A DNA stretch of 26,107 bases, taken from positions 1 through 26,107 of the forward strand of contig MQVO02000125.1 of the NCBI GenBank assembly GCA_001986395.2. Direction: 5' to 3'. The notes beneath the pieces are model-generated. The model saw only the letters and a list, made by a program, of their open reading frames with translations. It ran no database searches and was not told where the DNA came from. The first letter of the stretch is position 1, and every line of letters starts with the position of its first letter. Both the position numbers and the translations under genes were made by a program. The DNA is from Irpex lacteus (taxonomy: Eukaryota; Basidiomycota; Agaricomycetes; Polyporales; Irpicaceae). Positions 10,601 to 25,264 of this stretch are shown one piece after another.

Positions 10601-11096
10601 CGTAGACAACAAATGCAGAATTGCAGTCCGCCATCAGCAACAGTAGTCGCAAGCCCGGTACAGGTGATAACATGGAAGTTCGAGCGTTAACTGCCCGTGC
10701 TACAACAGCCGAAAGGCGCACCGTTATCCTGCAGAACCAGCTTGTGGCAGCAGAAGAGAAGATCGCTGCTATAGGCGAGAAGACCACTGCTGCGGACAAC
10801 AAGTGGGAGACTCGAGTGAAGGAATATGAGGCGCGATTGAAGCAGGCTGAGGAGAAGATCAAGCGGGAGCGGCAGGGTGGTAAGGAGCGTGTGCTGGAAC
10901 TCGAGACTCAGGCTAGGTGCGTGTTCTTCCACCTCATAGAGAACCGTAGTTCGTGGTCGCAGATGCTGATGGGTCTGGCTTTGGCAGGAGCTACCAGCGG
11001 CAGGTTGACCTAGCGCAGAAACGTATATCGCAACTCAACGACATCATCGAGTCAGCTGGCCTGAATCGAAAGACGAATTCGCCGGTTAAGTCATGA
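7677..11096 (+). CDS. Coiled-coil spindle-pole/MTOC protein with centrosomin N-terminal motif (Mto1/Pcp1/ApsB-like)
   Basis: Predicted 1026-aa protein from seven exons: 7677-8057, 8105-8992, 9046-9342, 9398-10204, 10261-10548, 10606-10916, 10988-11096. Introns are 47-71 nt and the coding sum is 3081 nt with no stop. Residues 1 to about 115 are Ser/Thr/Pro-rich. Residues about 119-150 form the centrosomin motif 1 (CM1): LRDQEK at the end of exon 1 joins HIDSLKKENFNIKLKVHFLE in exon 2. In Mto1, Pcp1, ApsB and animal centrosomin this motif recruits gamma-tubulin complexes. Most of residues 150-960 are charged heptad-rich coiled coil. A more conserved-looking block, NFSVFHDNLISRLKALSQI, lies in exon 5. 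The C-terminus (KRISQLNDIIESAGLNRK) may serve targeting. Anchoring of microtubule nucleation at the spindle pole or cytoplasmic centres is inferred from CM1. Confidence 0.88.
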
Positions 11097-11236
11097 AACT
11101 TACGTGAATACGACCCTGTCTCGCATGCTTTGGCTCACTTTGCTTTCGTTGTACTATCTGGCACCTCCATTTGGCTTCTTTGCTATACCCCCGGCAATAT
11201 GATACTGTATCATTACGATTATCACCATATACACCT
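11097..11236. other. Short convergent intergenic gap
   Basis: 140 bp between the stop of the plus-strand coiled-coil gene and the stop of the minus-strand SDR copy A. Part of it (from about 11128) is similar to the 3' flank of SDR copy B. Confidence 0.5.
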
Positions 11237-12492
11237 TCAGATTCCTCCTCCTGTCCAACCTCCGTCTGCGACAATGACCTGTGACAAACTTCACCCTCTG
11301 GATTTGAGGAAGAACTGCCAGTGGCGCGTACCTTGTTTGTCATATATGCGTTCTTGACCAGCATGACTACGATGGACGCTATCTCGTCTGGTTTGCCCAA
11401 TCTTCCGATAGGTATCCTGCTCTACAGGTCGATGAATCAGAAAATGAGACGTTGATCAATCGTGCCCTTGTAGGTTAGGTGCTCACCCTCATTTCATCAG
11501 TTCCACGCGGGAGCCTAGTGGTTTCTCCATACAGTACCGGAAATGTAAGCTGTTGCTCCATGTAACAAACATCCAGTCAACTGACTTACCTTCTACCAAT
11601 GCAGGAGCAATTGCGTTCGAGCACTGCATGCTTACTTCAGCATGCATTGGTCGAAGGAACACACCCACGATTACTCACTATGCCATCTTTCGCATATCGA
11701 AGCGACAGCCAGTGGATGAGGCCGTGCATCGCTGCTTTCGATGATGCATAATGTGGTCCAACCAGTCCTCCGTTCACTGGGCAGCTTCACCGATAAGCCT
11801 CAACTGTGAAATGTTCAATGGCATATACTCACGCGCGGCGACACTACGCCCAGACAATTAGAAGTTGATCAGGACTGCGTGAGGCATGCGATCGAAACCC
11901 TACCTCGATGTGAGTATGATACGGCCCCACTTCTGCGCTTCCATGTGGGGGATACATAGCTGCGCGAGCTTATCATGGATAAATCACATCAGTCGAAACT
12001 GGGTGTAACGGAGGCAGCAGCGCCTACGTACGTAGAAATTGGTCCCAGTGTTTGTTCGCCATATCTCCTCACATATCTGTGGACTGACATCTGCGACATT
12101 GCCGTCTGGTCCAATTATCTTCCCTAGGACTCCATGGTTGCCAAAGAAGATATCCGGGTGTCCAAGTGTATCGACGACCTCATCGTACAACTTCTTGGCA
12201 TTCTCGTACATCGACAAATCCGCTTGAAAGGCAGATGCACGTATCGCTATGTTATCGGGTTGTGCGATGTGCGTAAACTCCTCGATGAGAGCTTCTGCCT
12301 TGGCCTTGGACGAATCGGAGGCATAGTGGATGGCGATCGAACATCCTTCGCGGGCAAGTGCTCTCGCTGCAGCCGAGCCTATTCCTCCTCTGTTGGTCGT
12401 CCGCTGACATATTAGTGCACGAATTGAAGGATTTTGACATCGGATACCGACGTGCAACCAGTGATCAACGCCAACCTGTTCTTCAAGCTCAT
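11237..12492 (-). CDS. Short-chain dehydrogenase/reductase (SDR, FabG-like), copy A
   Basis: Classical NAD(P)-dependent SDR of 258 aa. Nine exons on minus: 12492-12452, 12389-12032, 11968-11904, 11843-11833, 11776-11679, 11623-11590, 11524-11487, 11421-11332, 11278-11237; they sum to 777 nt in frame. The cofactor motif ITGCTGGIG is completed across intron 1. It is followed by the NHG motif, the catalytic Ser in ILTSS, and YASSK, which supplies the catalytic Tyr and Lys. The C-terminus ends VADGGWTGGGI. The length equals the family's usual 250-260 aa. Intron 1 uses the weak donor GTCGGT. Exon 4 is an 11-nt microexon. No signal peptide, so probably cytosolic. The 3-oxoacyl-ACP reductase resemblance is at family level and the substrate is unknown. 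Confidence 0.9.
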
Positions 12493-12843
12493 GATACTCG
12501 TGCGTATGTCCTTTGATAACGGCCTCCCCGACGACGGAAGAATGCAAGTAGTAAATAACTTGAAAGACTCGTTATCGCGTTATCTCCCGAGTCGTGAAGT
12601 ATGTAAACGATGGAGTCACAGACGGACTCATTTGCGGCAATATTTCCCCGCGAGACTGGAGCACTGGTATGTCACATGTCATCCCGTATTGCATCGCAAT
12701 AAAGCCCGAGAACAGCATGGAATGATACCTTTGCTTGCGTTGTTCTGTTTGGGACCTCCATTTGGCTCGTCTATATCTTCGGCAACTTGAGCTTGAATGC
12801 GATACTGCCAATGTATCATTACAACTAATCATTCTACTAGTGT
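12493..12843. other. Intergenic between the two SDR copies
   Basis: 350 bp holding the promoter of copy A and the 3' region of copy B. Both parts resemble the matching flanks of the other copy. No separate gene is seen. Confidence 0.55.
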
Positions 12844-14116
12844 TCACATCCCTCCTCCTGTCCAGCCACCGTCTGCGACCACAACCTGCATTGGACATCA
12901 GCCTTCGAAGTTGCGGGAAGAGCTTGCAGCGGTGCGTACCTTGTTCGTCATATACGCGTTCTTGGCCAGCATTACCACGATAGCTGCTATCTCGTCTGGT
13001 TTTCCTAGTCTTCCTATAGGTATCCTACTCTACAGGACGATGGAGTCAGTGTATTAGATCTTTCAAAAATAGAGCCTATGTAAGTCCGGTTCTCACTCTC
13101 AAATCGGCAGTTCCTCTTGGAAGCATGGTGGTATCTATATACGAGAAGAGTAAAACCGTTGTCGAATATAACAAACGTTCAGTCATTAACCTTCTATCAA
13201 TGCAGGTGCAATTGCATTCGAACACTGTGTGTTCAGTTCAGCACCTCCCTCAGAAGAGCAACTCACAATAACTCACAATACCATCCTTTGCATATCGGAG
13301 CGACAGCCAGTGGATGAGGCCGTGCATGGCTGCCTTCGAGGATGCATAATGTGGTCCAATCACTCCTCCAGTCACTAGGATAATTTCCCCACTGGCAGTG
13401 AGTCTGAGTAATAAGTCGTCGGATATAAATACTCACGCGCGGCGACGCTATAACGCAAATGTCGTAAGTATTGATTCGGCATGCGTATACGGCACTTGCA
13501 CGAGTCAGACCATACCTTGATGTGAGGATGATACGGCCCCACTTCTGCGCTTCCATGTGGGGGATACATAGCTGCGCGAGCTATCGGCAAACGCATCAAG
13601 TTTGTAGAAACTTAAGTAACGGAGAAAGCCAACACTGCCTACGTACGTAGAAGTTGGTTCCCGTATTTGTTCGCCAAGTTTCCTCAAACATCTGTGGGCT
13701 GATATCTGCGACATCTCCGTTTGGCCCAATAGTGTTCACTGCTACTCCATGATTGCCAAAGAAAATATCTGGGTGTCCGAGTGCATCGACAACCTCGTCA
13801 TGTAGCTTCTTCGCATTCTCATACGACGAGAGATCTGCTTGAAAGGCAGATGCGCGTATTGTTACGTTATCGAGTTGCAGGGTGTGCGTAAGCTCTTCGA
13901 TGAGAGCATCAGCCTTGACCTTGGACGAATCAGAGGCATAGTGAATGGCGATAGAGCATCCCTCGAGAGCAAGCAATCTTGCAGTTGCCTGGCCTATTCC
14001 TCCTCTGTTGAGTGGCCGTGGATAGTGAGTATATCAGTAGTAGGTCGACGATTCTAAATCTTTAATAATACTCCCGTGCATCCAGTAATCAACGCCAGCT
14101 TGTTCTTGAGGGTCAT
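12844..14116 (-). CDS. Short-chain dehydrogenase/reductase, copy B, with mutated first 5' splice site
   Basis: Duplicate of copy A with the same exon plan, including 41-nt first and 358-nt second exons (14116-14076, 14004-13647) and the 11-nt microexon. Downstream exons are intact: NHG, ILTSSVAA, YASSK, RIPIGRLGKPDEIAA and the terminal VADGGWTGGGM. The defect is at intron 1. The junction reads TGCAC then GGGAGT where copy A reads TGCAC then GTCGGT, so the required GT donor is GG. The nearby GTATTA (after ACGGGA) cannot be used in frame with any visible acceptor, because phase and stop codons do not fit. The copy is therefore probably mis-spliced or silent, unless a GG-AG donor is tolerated. 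Apart from this it has no stop or frameshift, so decay would be recent. Confidence 0.78.
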
Positions 14117-14418
14117 GATAGGGGCGCGTACTTTTTGTGTCCAGCGAGGTGAATGAGCGCAAGTAGCGACCAGCGATATTCTTGTTATCATCTAGATATG
14201 AGTGTCTGAGACGAATTCAAATGATGATGTCACCGACTCGGACTCTGTAAAAGTCGTGTATCTCTGGCCTGGACCAATAGTTCCCTGCGAGAGCGAGTGG
14301 TATGTGATCCAGTATATTGCATTTCAACACACTCTGGACAACATAGCGTAATACGCTGAGAGTTCGATGAGAGATAAAGACCACTCATAATGCGAGTACT
14401 AATTCTGGCCCGTAATCG
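14117..14418. other. Intergenic upstream of SDR copy B, downstream of the S53 peptidase
   Basis: About 300 bp. The part nearest copy B, up to about 14330, is similar to the 5' flank of copy A. The rest holds the peptidase 3' end. Nothing else was recognised. Confidence 0.5.
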
Positions 14419-16506
14419 TTAGAGACCAGCAGCCTTTCTGAGGGCAGCAAAGTTGGGTGTGCCAAGTCCGGTGACAGGGTCCCATCCCTTGCCCGCCGGG
14501 AAACCGCTCGTGTTGGATGCTCCGGGGTTGGAGCCTATGCGACGAAGGTTAGTTACTCCCTACACTTCAAGGTTGTCGAATTCAGTCACCGGTGGTAATA
14601 TCGTAGAATGCCCCTGGGTTGGCGTACAGGAAGGGGTTCAAGAACCCAAGCGGGCTCTTCCCAGCAGAAATCAGCTCGTCGTTGATCAGGGCAATGATGC
14701 TTGCGAAGATGGGAGCCGAGCAACTCGTGCCGTTAACAAGTTCAGTCTTTCCGTTGAGGACAATCTCAACGTTTGTTCCAATGGCGGCAACATCTGGATT
14801 GGCACGTCCAGTTCGATTGAATTTACCAGAGTCCGTATTGCCGAGGGCGGAAAGGAAGCTCTGGACAGCGGAAGCCTGGTAGGATGGCATGCCAAAGTAG
14901 TTCGAGAAACCGCCAGAGGAGAAGAACGCAGATGTCTCGCCAGTGGAACCAGACAGCTGAGTTGCACCCACGCTGGTGACACTGGCATGGGAATTGTTAG
15001 ATAGAAGTATAAGCTAGATGTTCTGAGGCACGTACAACGGGCAACCGTTGGGGGAGGTCGGGATAAACGCCGTGCAGCCGCTTTCGCCGTACGTACCGCC
15101 ACAGACACCTCCGTCTCCCGAAGCAAAGAGGATAGACACGCCTCGCGCACCAAGTTGCGCGAAAGCATTGCACAGGGTCCTAAATGTCCATCAGAAAAGA
15201 CCAGGCGGCAATACAAAGTGACATACTTGGATAAAGCTTCCGAGACGTCTGGCTCGTCAACACCATAACTAGTAGAGAGCACCTGGGGAGGGCTTTCCTT
15301 GTTGCTAAGGAAGTTGACAAGGTCCAAGGAGCCTCGGAGATCTCCATCTTGGACATTCTCCCCAACGGAGATGAATGTCGTTGGGACACCGGAGGCGATG
15401 CCAATGGTGTACTGGATGTCGAGATTCTTATGGGGGCATCGTGGAATTAAACAATGGCCGCTAGTACAATGAGTCAAAAGGAACTTACGGCTTCGTCACC
15501 GCCTTCACCGTCTCCCTGGGGGTTACTACCACCGTCGAGAGTTTGCAGGGAGAAAGCAGTGGTAGAAGGGAGGTCAGGGCGGAACTTCTTTAGGAAAGTC
15601 TAGGTAGCATAATATTCATTCTTCAGAACATTGTCAGAGAGCCCAGAGTATACACATGCCGTTAAATCCTTCTGCTGGGCGTGTTGCTCGATGAAACCGC
15701 TGACGGCAAGCTGGTTCTTTGACGATTTGGCTAGGGTTGTGGGCACACCGTACAAAGTCTGTATGCATTTGGGAGTGATACCGCTAGGGCTGCAGGCGGC
15801 TGAATGCGCATCGTTGTTGAGCGACACTGAGTGAACAGTCACGCTGCGTCCGTTGGGACTTGGGAAGCTACATGCAGCTTTGTTAGATTCTATCCTAAAC
15901 ATTTGAGTGCTTGGCCTACCTAACGATTGGATAAATGACGTCAATATGGCCCTTCAGAGTGTCTGGAATGGAGTAGCTGAGGCTGCGAACTGTCTGCTTG
16001 TTGGTGTCGGGGTGAGTGAAGACGGAGAAGTCAGCGTCTAGCATTCCGTTTGCTTTGGAGGCAGGGAGTTGGATGCTCAGCCAATTACCGGCGTCGGTGA
16101 GCGGGGTCGCGGTGACGCCGTTCTCCTTCAGCCACTCGTTGACCTTCTCAACTGTCTCATCAGTAGGAGCAACGAACGCTCCAGCCTGTTAAGGATAACT
16201 TCTTATGAGAATGCTTAAGTAACAACAAACTCTGATTTTGCGTACCTCCTCCTTTGTGAGGTGTGCCCCGTAAAGGCTGCTCTTCGGGTCGCTGACGTCG
16301 TATAGCGCACTGATAAGCCCTTCGGAGTCGCTGGGTGCTAGGGCTATTCTGAGCTCAATGGTGTAGTTGGCAGACACGGGAGCGGTGCGGACAAAGCCTC
16401 TGGGTGTGCTGACAATAGCAGCTTCATGCACCGTTAAGTGGCGAGCATGAGGCTTCGACAGCGCGAGGGTGAGAAGAGCGGACAATACTAAGAGTTTGGA
16501 GACCAT
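14419..16506 (-). CDS. Secreted S53 peptidase (sedolisin / tripeptidyl-peptidase)
   Basis: Acid serine-carboxyl peptidase of 565 aa. Eight exons on minus: 16506-16246, 16185-15920, 15867-15660, 15599-15489, 15426-15227, 15179-15036, 14981-14590, 14534-14419; they sum to 1698 nt. The start at 16506 gives a signal peptide (MVSKLLVLSALLTLALS); an upstream in-frame ATG would bury it. Residues about 20-190 form the activation prodomain. The catalytic Glu and Asp are in GDEANLDIQYT (ExxxD). The catalytic Ser lies in NGTSCSAP. The oxyanion-region SGDGGVCGG is present. The calcium site fits YDITTGSNPG and GWDPVTGLGTPNF near the C-terminus. The intron at 15600-15659 starts GCATGT, a GC-AG intron. Expected role: removal of N-terminal tripeptides or protein digestion outside the cell at low pH, from the family. 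Confidence 0.93.
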
Positions 16507-16602
16507 CTTGTCTACGCGAGCGTTGTGTTCTTGAAGAGAGATGGCCCGGGGCACAAGGCAGTGAACCTTTGTGTTGGAAGGGAAGATATAGTGTCTGCTC
16601 TG

Positions 16603-16609
16603 TTATATA
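16603..16609 (-). promoter_or_regulatory. TATA box of the S53 peptidase gene
   Basis: TATATAA on the minus strand, 97 bp upstream of the start codon. That leaves room for a start site about 30 bp downstream and a short leader. It is the only clear TATA element next to a gene in this window. Confidence 0.5.
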
Positions 16610-16838
16610 CCGCTCGTTAGTAGGCCCACGACTCGTCCAGGTTTGTAGTACCTCATACTGCGCATAAGAAGCACCTATTGCTCCGAGTGAAAACGTCACA
16701 GCCTTATTGGGCAGTGCACCATGACGGCGATATAATCCCGCCAAGGCGTATTAGCCTCAGGCTGTCAACTTGTTTGATAGACACTGTATGAGTAACCTTA
16801 TGCAATAGATATACCGCCACTCACAGTGAGCATCCAAG

Positions 16839-17382
16839 TTACGCTTTTAAAGACGTATGTGATTCCATGGTCTCTCTTCCGAGAAGTGTGCGCTGGGGAG
16901 AAATAATGCAATTCGTTGTCATGCCTTGCGAAAGAATATCTAGCCTCGTATGGATGATTGGCAGGGTACCCTGTGTCGGATGTGCTGCGGTCCTCATGTC
17001 GACAATATTGGCGGAGTTAATTCTGCCGAGAATTCTTTCCTGTGTCCTGTGAATGTACTATTTGTATGGTCGGTCTGTATACTGCCAATTTCGCACTATA
17101 TCTATAAGCGACGTCCATGAAAGGAGGAAGAAGACTAACCTGGAATATTGACCAGTACCACAGCCTTCAGGCCTTCAGGAGCAAAATCTTGTAGCAGCAA
17201 CCAAACCAAGGTTGCAAGGACCACCGACGAAAGTCCTATAGACGAAATGTCATTTCTACGTATTGTAAAGCATGTAATAAACACCCGCAGCATACACCGC
17301 CACTCACCCTAAACATATAAACAACCTCATTAGACCACGATCCCGTAAGTTTCACAGCCTCAGGCACATCAACCAACCTCAT
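16839..17382 (-). pseudogene. Possible exon relics of an unrecognised, perhaps membrane, protein
   Basis: Three minus-strand segments look coding and are bordered by plausible splice sites. 17382-17308 reads MRLVDVPEAVKLTG and on to a GTGAGT donor. 17235-17140 follows a TAG acceptor and reads hydrophobically (SSVVLATLVWLLLQDF). About 17040-16839 reads INSANIVDMRTAAHPTQG to a TAA stop. The phases of the first junction do not match, so no complete gene can be built. A hydrophobic segment followed by a polar tail loosely recalls basidiomycete multi-span proteins of the DUF6533/6534 kind, but this is a guess. It could also be chance. Confidence 0.22.
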
Positions 17383-17730
17383 TAACAACCCTCTTCATCA
17401 CAACCTCTCTTTTGTACATGAGGTACCAGTATAAATGACCGTGTTGTTGACATACTGGTACGACGCGCCACCACTGTCACAGCCATCATCGAAGTTTGGG
17501 GAACTTTTGCTGCGCCTGGTTCAAAATGAGGGATGATGGAATATCACATTGAGTACTGTCACGGTGTGCTATGCAAATGGTCGTGAGGCTATGCTTGCGA
17601 AGTAGGGGCCAGGGTGATGGTTAAAAGAGAGATGGGTAATGCTGTACGGAAGAGGGCAGAGAAGCGTGAGCCGCAGGGGTGTGGAAGGTAGCCCTCATCT
17701 CCAAATTCAAATGTGTCCGCCTCGGTCGCG

Positions 17731-19478
17731 TCACTCTTCTTCCTCGACAATCTCAGCATTGCTGGTGAATGCAGTTGGAGGAGAAAGCTGTGCATTGCGC
17801 CGAGTGGATTTTGCTGGTAAGGGCGGAGGGGAAGAGTTCTTCGCAGACGCAGCAAGCCAAGGGTTGCCTACTACTAACTGCTTAGCCGTCGCTCTAGCAT
17901 ATGATGTGCTCGGTGACAGGGATTCAGATGGTGGCACAACGTCCAGAACTTGTGATCATCTAGATCCACGAGTGAGTCGACAGCAACTAGTTCTGGTGAG
18001 GCAAAGACTAGCTTACCGGACGGAATACTCGACGCACGACTGAACTTCCCCCGGGTCAGAGTGTCCGCTGATGGTCCGCACAGATTCTTATGCCTCTCGG
18101 GTGAACGCGGCGGACGATTGTGTGCACCAGCTTTGTCAAGTATAGTACCCTCAGACTGCGCATTAATATCGAACACGGGCTTGAGGGGCTTCGAGGTTTG
18201 CGGGTCCGCTACTTCAAAGCTCGTATCTGGCATCCCAGAAGTGTTGGATTTGCTGAGAGCAAGCGGGAAGGTGAGTTCAGTAGCCGCTGATGCGTCCGCC
18301 ATATTGTAAGGTCCATCCCTGGGAAGAGGCGAGGAAGTGTTCAAAGACGGCGCGCTTTCAACCTAACAACGGTGTGAGCAGGATTCGGAGCGAAAAGTCA
18401 TTTACGTACCTTTGTCTCTCCCTTTCGTGAGTCTCGAGCAGGGTAGTCGTTGGGTATGTCGGTCTGGCTAGCTGTAGGAGAGCCCGAGTCAATTTGCAAC
18501 TCGTTCATCTGATTTTGCGCAGTTGGCGAGCACCGAGGCTGTTCTAAAACCGCGCTCTCTTCCTCCTCTGCCTGCGCCATAGACTGCACTCCAAGTGTCT
18601 CGCATGGAAGTGCCATAGTGCCACCCATAGGAGTATTTCCGCCACAACATCCACCCTCGGTGGTCACAGGCGTATAAATCCCATCGCAGGTCTCCTTGAG
18701 CTTAAATTCCGCCGACTCCGTTGCTCCCAGGTCAACTTCACCTTCCGCTGTCACAGCGGGGAGTATACCCGGATTTTCATCCTCGACTTCCGGAAGTGTC
18801 AGATAGGACAACGCGGGTGAACTGCACAGACTATCCGTGAGGCCGTCATACGTGTAATGCGCCTCGCTGAGTATTGCTGTAGCAGTAACGATGCGTATGC
18901 TTGTAGCCGTGTCCGCAGTGTTGGATCGTGTCGTCCTACCACTCGGAGGATCGAGGGTGTATTCAACTGGAGGTAGCGAGTATCTACCGAATGTGCGACC
19001 GTTGGACGCGTCGATAAGACGTGCGCGGGAGGTTGGTCTGGATGATGAAGTGTCCGAGTCTGATGGAGGAGATCCGACGGACTCAAGTTCGGGTCCTTGA
19101 GTGTGATAGAGGGAAGGGTTCAGGGTAGACGAGGTCTGAGGTATACGGACGATGCGTCGTCAATACAAGATAAGATATCAGCTGCAGGCTTGCTGAAGAG
19201 CTTACAGATGCCTGAGCAGGTGGCTCATCGACCTCGTCAATGACGTACATGACACGGGGCGGTGGTTTCCTCCGGACTGTTGTGCGGCGTAGGGTGTGCT
19301 GTTCCGGACGTGGACGAAGCCCATCATGTGGGAGATCTTTAGATCGTAGGTGGTCCTTCGGAGGGGTTGTAGGTGGCGCTCCTGCAACAGTTGGAACCTC
19401 ATCCTCTGCTATTGCCTTTCGTTTATGCGAGAACAATCGGCGTAGAGAGAGTCGAGTAATGTTGAGGTTGAGCTTCAT
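17731..19478 (-). CDS. Hypothetical serine/threonine/proline-rich protein
   Basis: Unrecognised 520-aa protein. Four exons on minus: 19478-19206, 19135-18410, 18362-18017, 17948-17731; they sum to 1563 nt with introns of 70, 47 and 68 nt. The start at 19478 follows a stop-free upstream extension, but the downstream ATG gives a basic N-terminus (MKLNLNITRLSLRRLFSHKR) and is preferred. Composition is dominated by Ser, Thr, Pro and Glu. Basic stretches (TVRRKPPPR) and Ser/Thr-Pro sites occur throughout, and a short Cys pair lies in GGCCGGN. The C-terminus is acidic (EIVEEEE). No transmembrane segment, signal peptide or catalytic motif is visible. The whole chain looks disordered, as in scaffold or regulatory proteins rich in phosphorylation sites. 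Codon-scale openness across a 726-nt exon plus consistent phases support it as real. Confidence 0.72.
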
Positions 19479-23557
<4,079 letters not shown>

Positions 23558-25264
23558 AACTGCAAGCGACGCCACTCGTCTGCCACTTGCCAAGGTGACG
23601 GGCGCGAACGAGTGAGGGCAAGTGTATGATAACCCATGTCTTTGTGCGTTCACGGATACCTTTTCTTCGTGGTGCTATAGAGGTCGCTATGTGTTGTCGT
23701 GTGTCTGTCTCCCTAAGGGTGTATTGTTGTAGAAGATACTTCTGACCTGCTTGTTGTTGTATGTAGCTGTGCGCTGTGTTTCTATTCTGTATCCGTGCTC
23801 AACCATATCCCATCATCCTCCTCACACCTTCCATGGATACCTTTTCTGTTTCATTCTTTTGGTGAATGGAAGGTTGCTTCGACGCTGTCTTTCAGCCATC
23901 TTTCTCCGTTTTCCTTCTCAACACGTGTAGACGTCGAAGTTGCGTGTTTCTCGAGTGAAGATTTTTCAGTAGTAGTCCTATACATACGTACAAACGGAGA
24001 AGCGTTAATTTTGCTTGAATGAAGACCGGGGTGACTAGTACTGCCGACCACGCATTCGGTCATGGTATGAACATCCTTGGAGGGCGTGCACCTACGCCTG
24101 GCCCTAGACTCCTGGACTATTGAGACCCTGAGCTTCATAACGTACGCCTCTTTTTGAAAGAACTTCTTGGTCGATAAGTAATCAGCCTCTGAACGTGGAA
24201 ATTGACGGGGGCGGTGGCTTAACCTCTCCAATTGTATAACGCTACTACCTGCCGCGGACCAGGAACGTTAACGGTGTATCAAGCATCGGGTGATTTGTAT
24301 TTCCTTAATTATGGTCTAGTCACTGCTCTGTGGGGAAAGAAACGTTAGTGGGAACCGATGTCGGATCGATCCCAACTATCGCGAGGTGCAGTACCTTTGT
24401 GATGAGGACAATTCAGGTGGCCTCTGAAAATCTGACCGGCTGGCATAGATGAGGTCGGAGTAAGCGTTGACGCAATGGTCTTTCTTGTTCCAACACTCCA
24501 AATTGCACCGTAGCTGGCATTTACAAGACATAAGAGCGTCGTAGATTGCGGCTAGACATGTCAGGGTGGCCACGAGGCTGGTGCATGGACGATTATTCGC
24601 GTGGACGTCCGTGTGCGGGCTGTGCATTTCATTCTGATGGTTCTTGACAACGTGGTGTTCACCCGTCAAGTAGCCGTGGTGGCTTTCCCCCAGACTTGTT
24701 GGGTGTGCTGGCAGATGACAACCACCGAGTTCGAGTTAGCCCACTCGATGCTTGATAGACGCGTCGGCAGAGAGCAGGAAGGGAGGACCCCGTCCTGGCC
24801 GCTCCGCAGTGAGTCCTGTGCGCGGGACATGCTCAACAATGTATGCATTCGCAGGCAGCGCAGTATTTCTGCGTGCTATGTTGCTACTGCGTGTGGCAGA
24901 GAATGAAGAGAGGCTGTGTCGGAGGAGTGAGAGTGTTTAGCCTCCTAAGCCTTGCTTTGTGGCGGAGAAAGGTGCCAGGGGTCCCCCACGAGGTTACCTC
25001 CCTCTAGTCGCTGGCGGTCGACCTCTTGCAACGACGTTGGAAGCGGATGCTCCCAGCGTTGACCACCAATCCTCCATCTACGCTCACGATAACTCTTGAT
25101 TCTCATTTCCTTTGGCTTTTGGCTTATGTCTCTGTAATTTTGGCGGTACGAACAACTCGGATTGCTTGTGAGCATCACTTTTTTGCCTCTTCCCTGGTAC
25201 CCCTCTCAACCGATGCTCACCGCTCCGCCTATTCTTCAAAGTGCTGGTTCTGGCCGCTGATATT
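23558..25264. other. Long intergenic region
   Basis: About 1.7 kb. The left part is the 3' region of the SRPK gene. The right part (about 25080-25260) is pyrimidine-rich, as is usual before fungal transcription starts. Short open frames near 24376-24906 on both strands lack splice context, family resemblance or consistent composition. A GTGATGA followed by CTGA near 24400-24440 is too weak to call a C/D snoRNA. Confidence 0.5.

Larger units (their letters stand above)
11128..14330. repeat. Tandem duplication, two units of about 1.61 kb
   Basis: Each unit holds one SDR gene plus flanks. The stops are 1607 bp apart and the starts 1624 bp apart. Outside the genes, the 3' flanks share GCACCTCCATTTGGCT-like sequence (near 11160 and 12750) followed by TGTATCATTAC (near 11206 and 12811). 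The 5' flanks share a stretch ending in GTATTGCATCGCAA or its close variant (near 12690 and 14320). Flank divergence is visibly greater than exon divergence, so the event is not very recent. No mobile-element ends were seen at the junctions. Confidence 0.8.
16507..17730. other. Long intergenic region
   Basis: About 1.2 kb. The right end is the 3' side of the serine/proline-rich gene and the left end is the peptidase promoter. The middle (16839-17382, minus) contains open segments described separately. No repeat or RNA gene was recognised. Confidence 0.5.

Noticed and set aside
13974..14116. Using the ACAG acceptor with the GTATTA donor for SDR copy B
   Set aside because: Gives the wrong phase and destroys the GGIG motif; the other nearby acceptors give immediate stops.
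24395..24445. GTGATGA and CTGA boxes suggesting a C/D snoRNA
   Set aside because: Spacing is too short and no terminal stem is visible.
24376..24906. Overlapping frames on both strands, about 100 codons each
   Set aside because: No family resemblance, no consistent splice sites and mixed composition; more likely chance frames.
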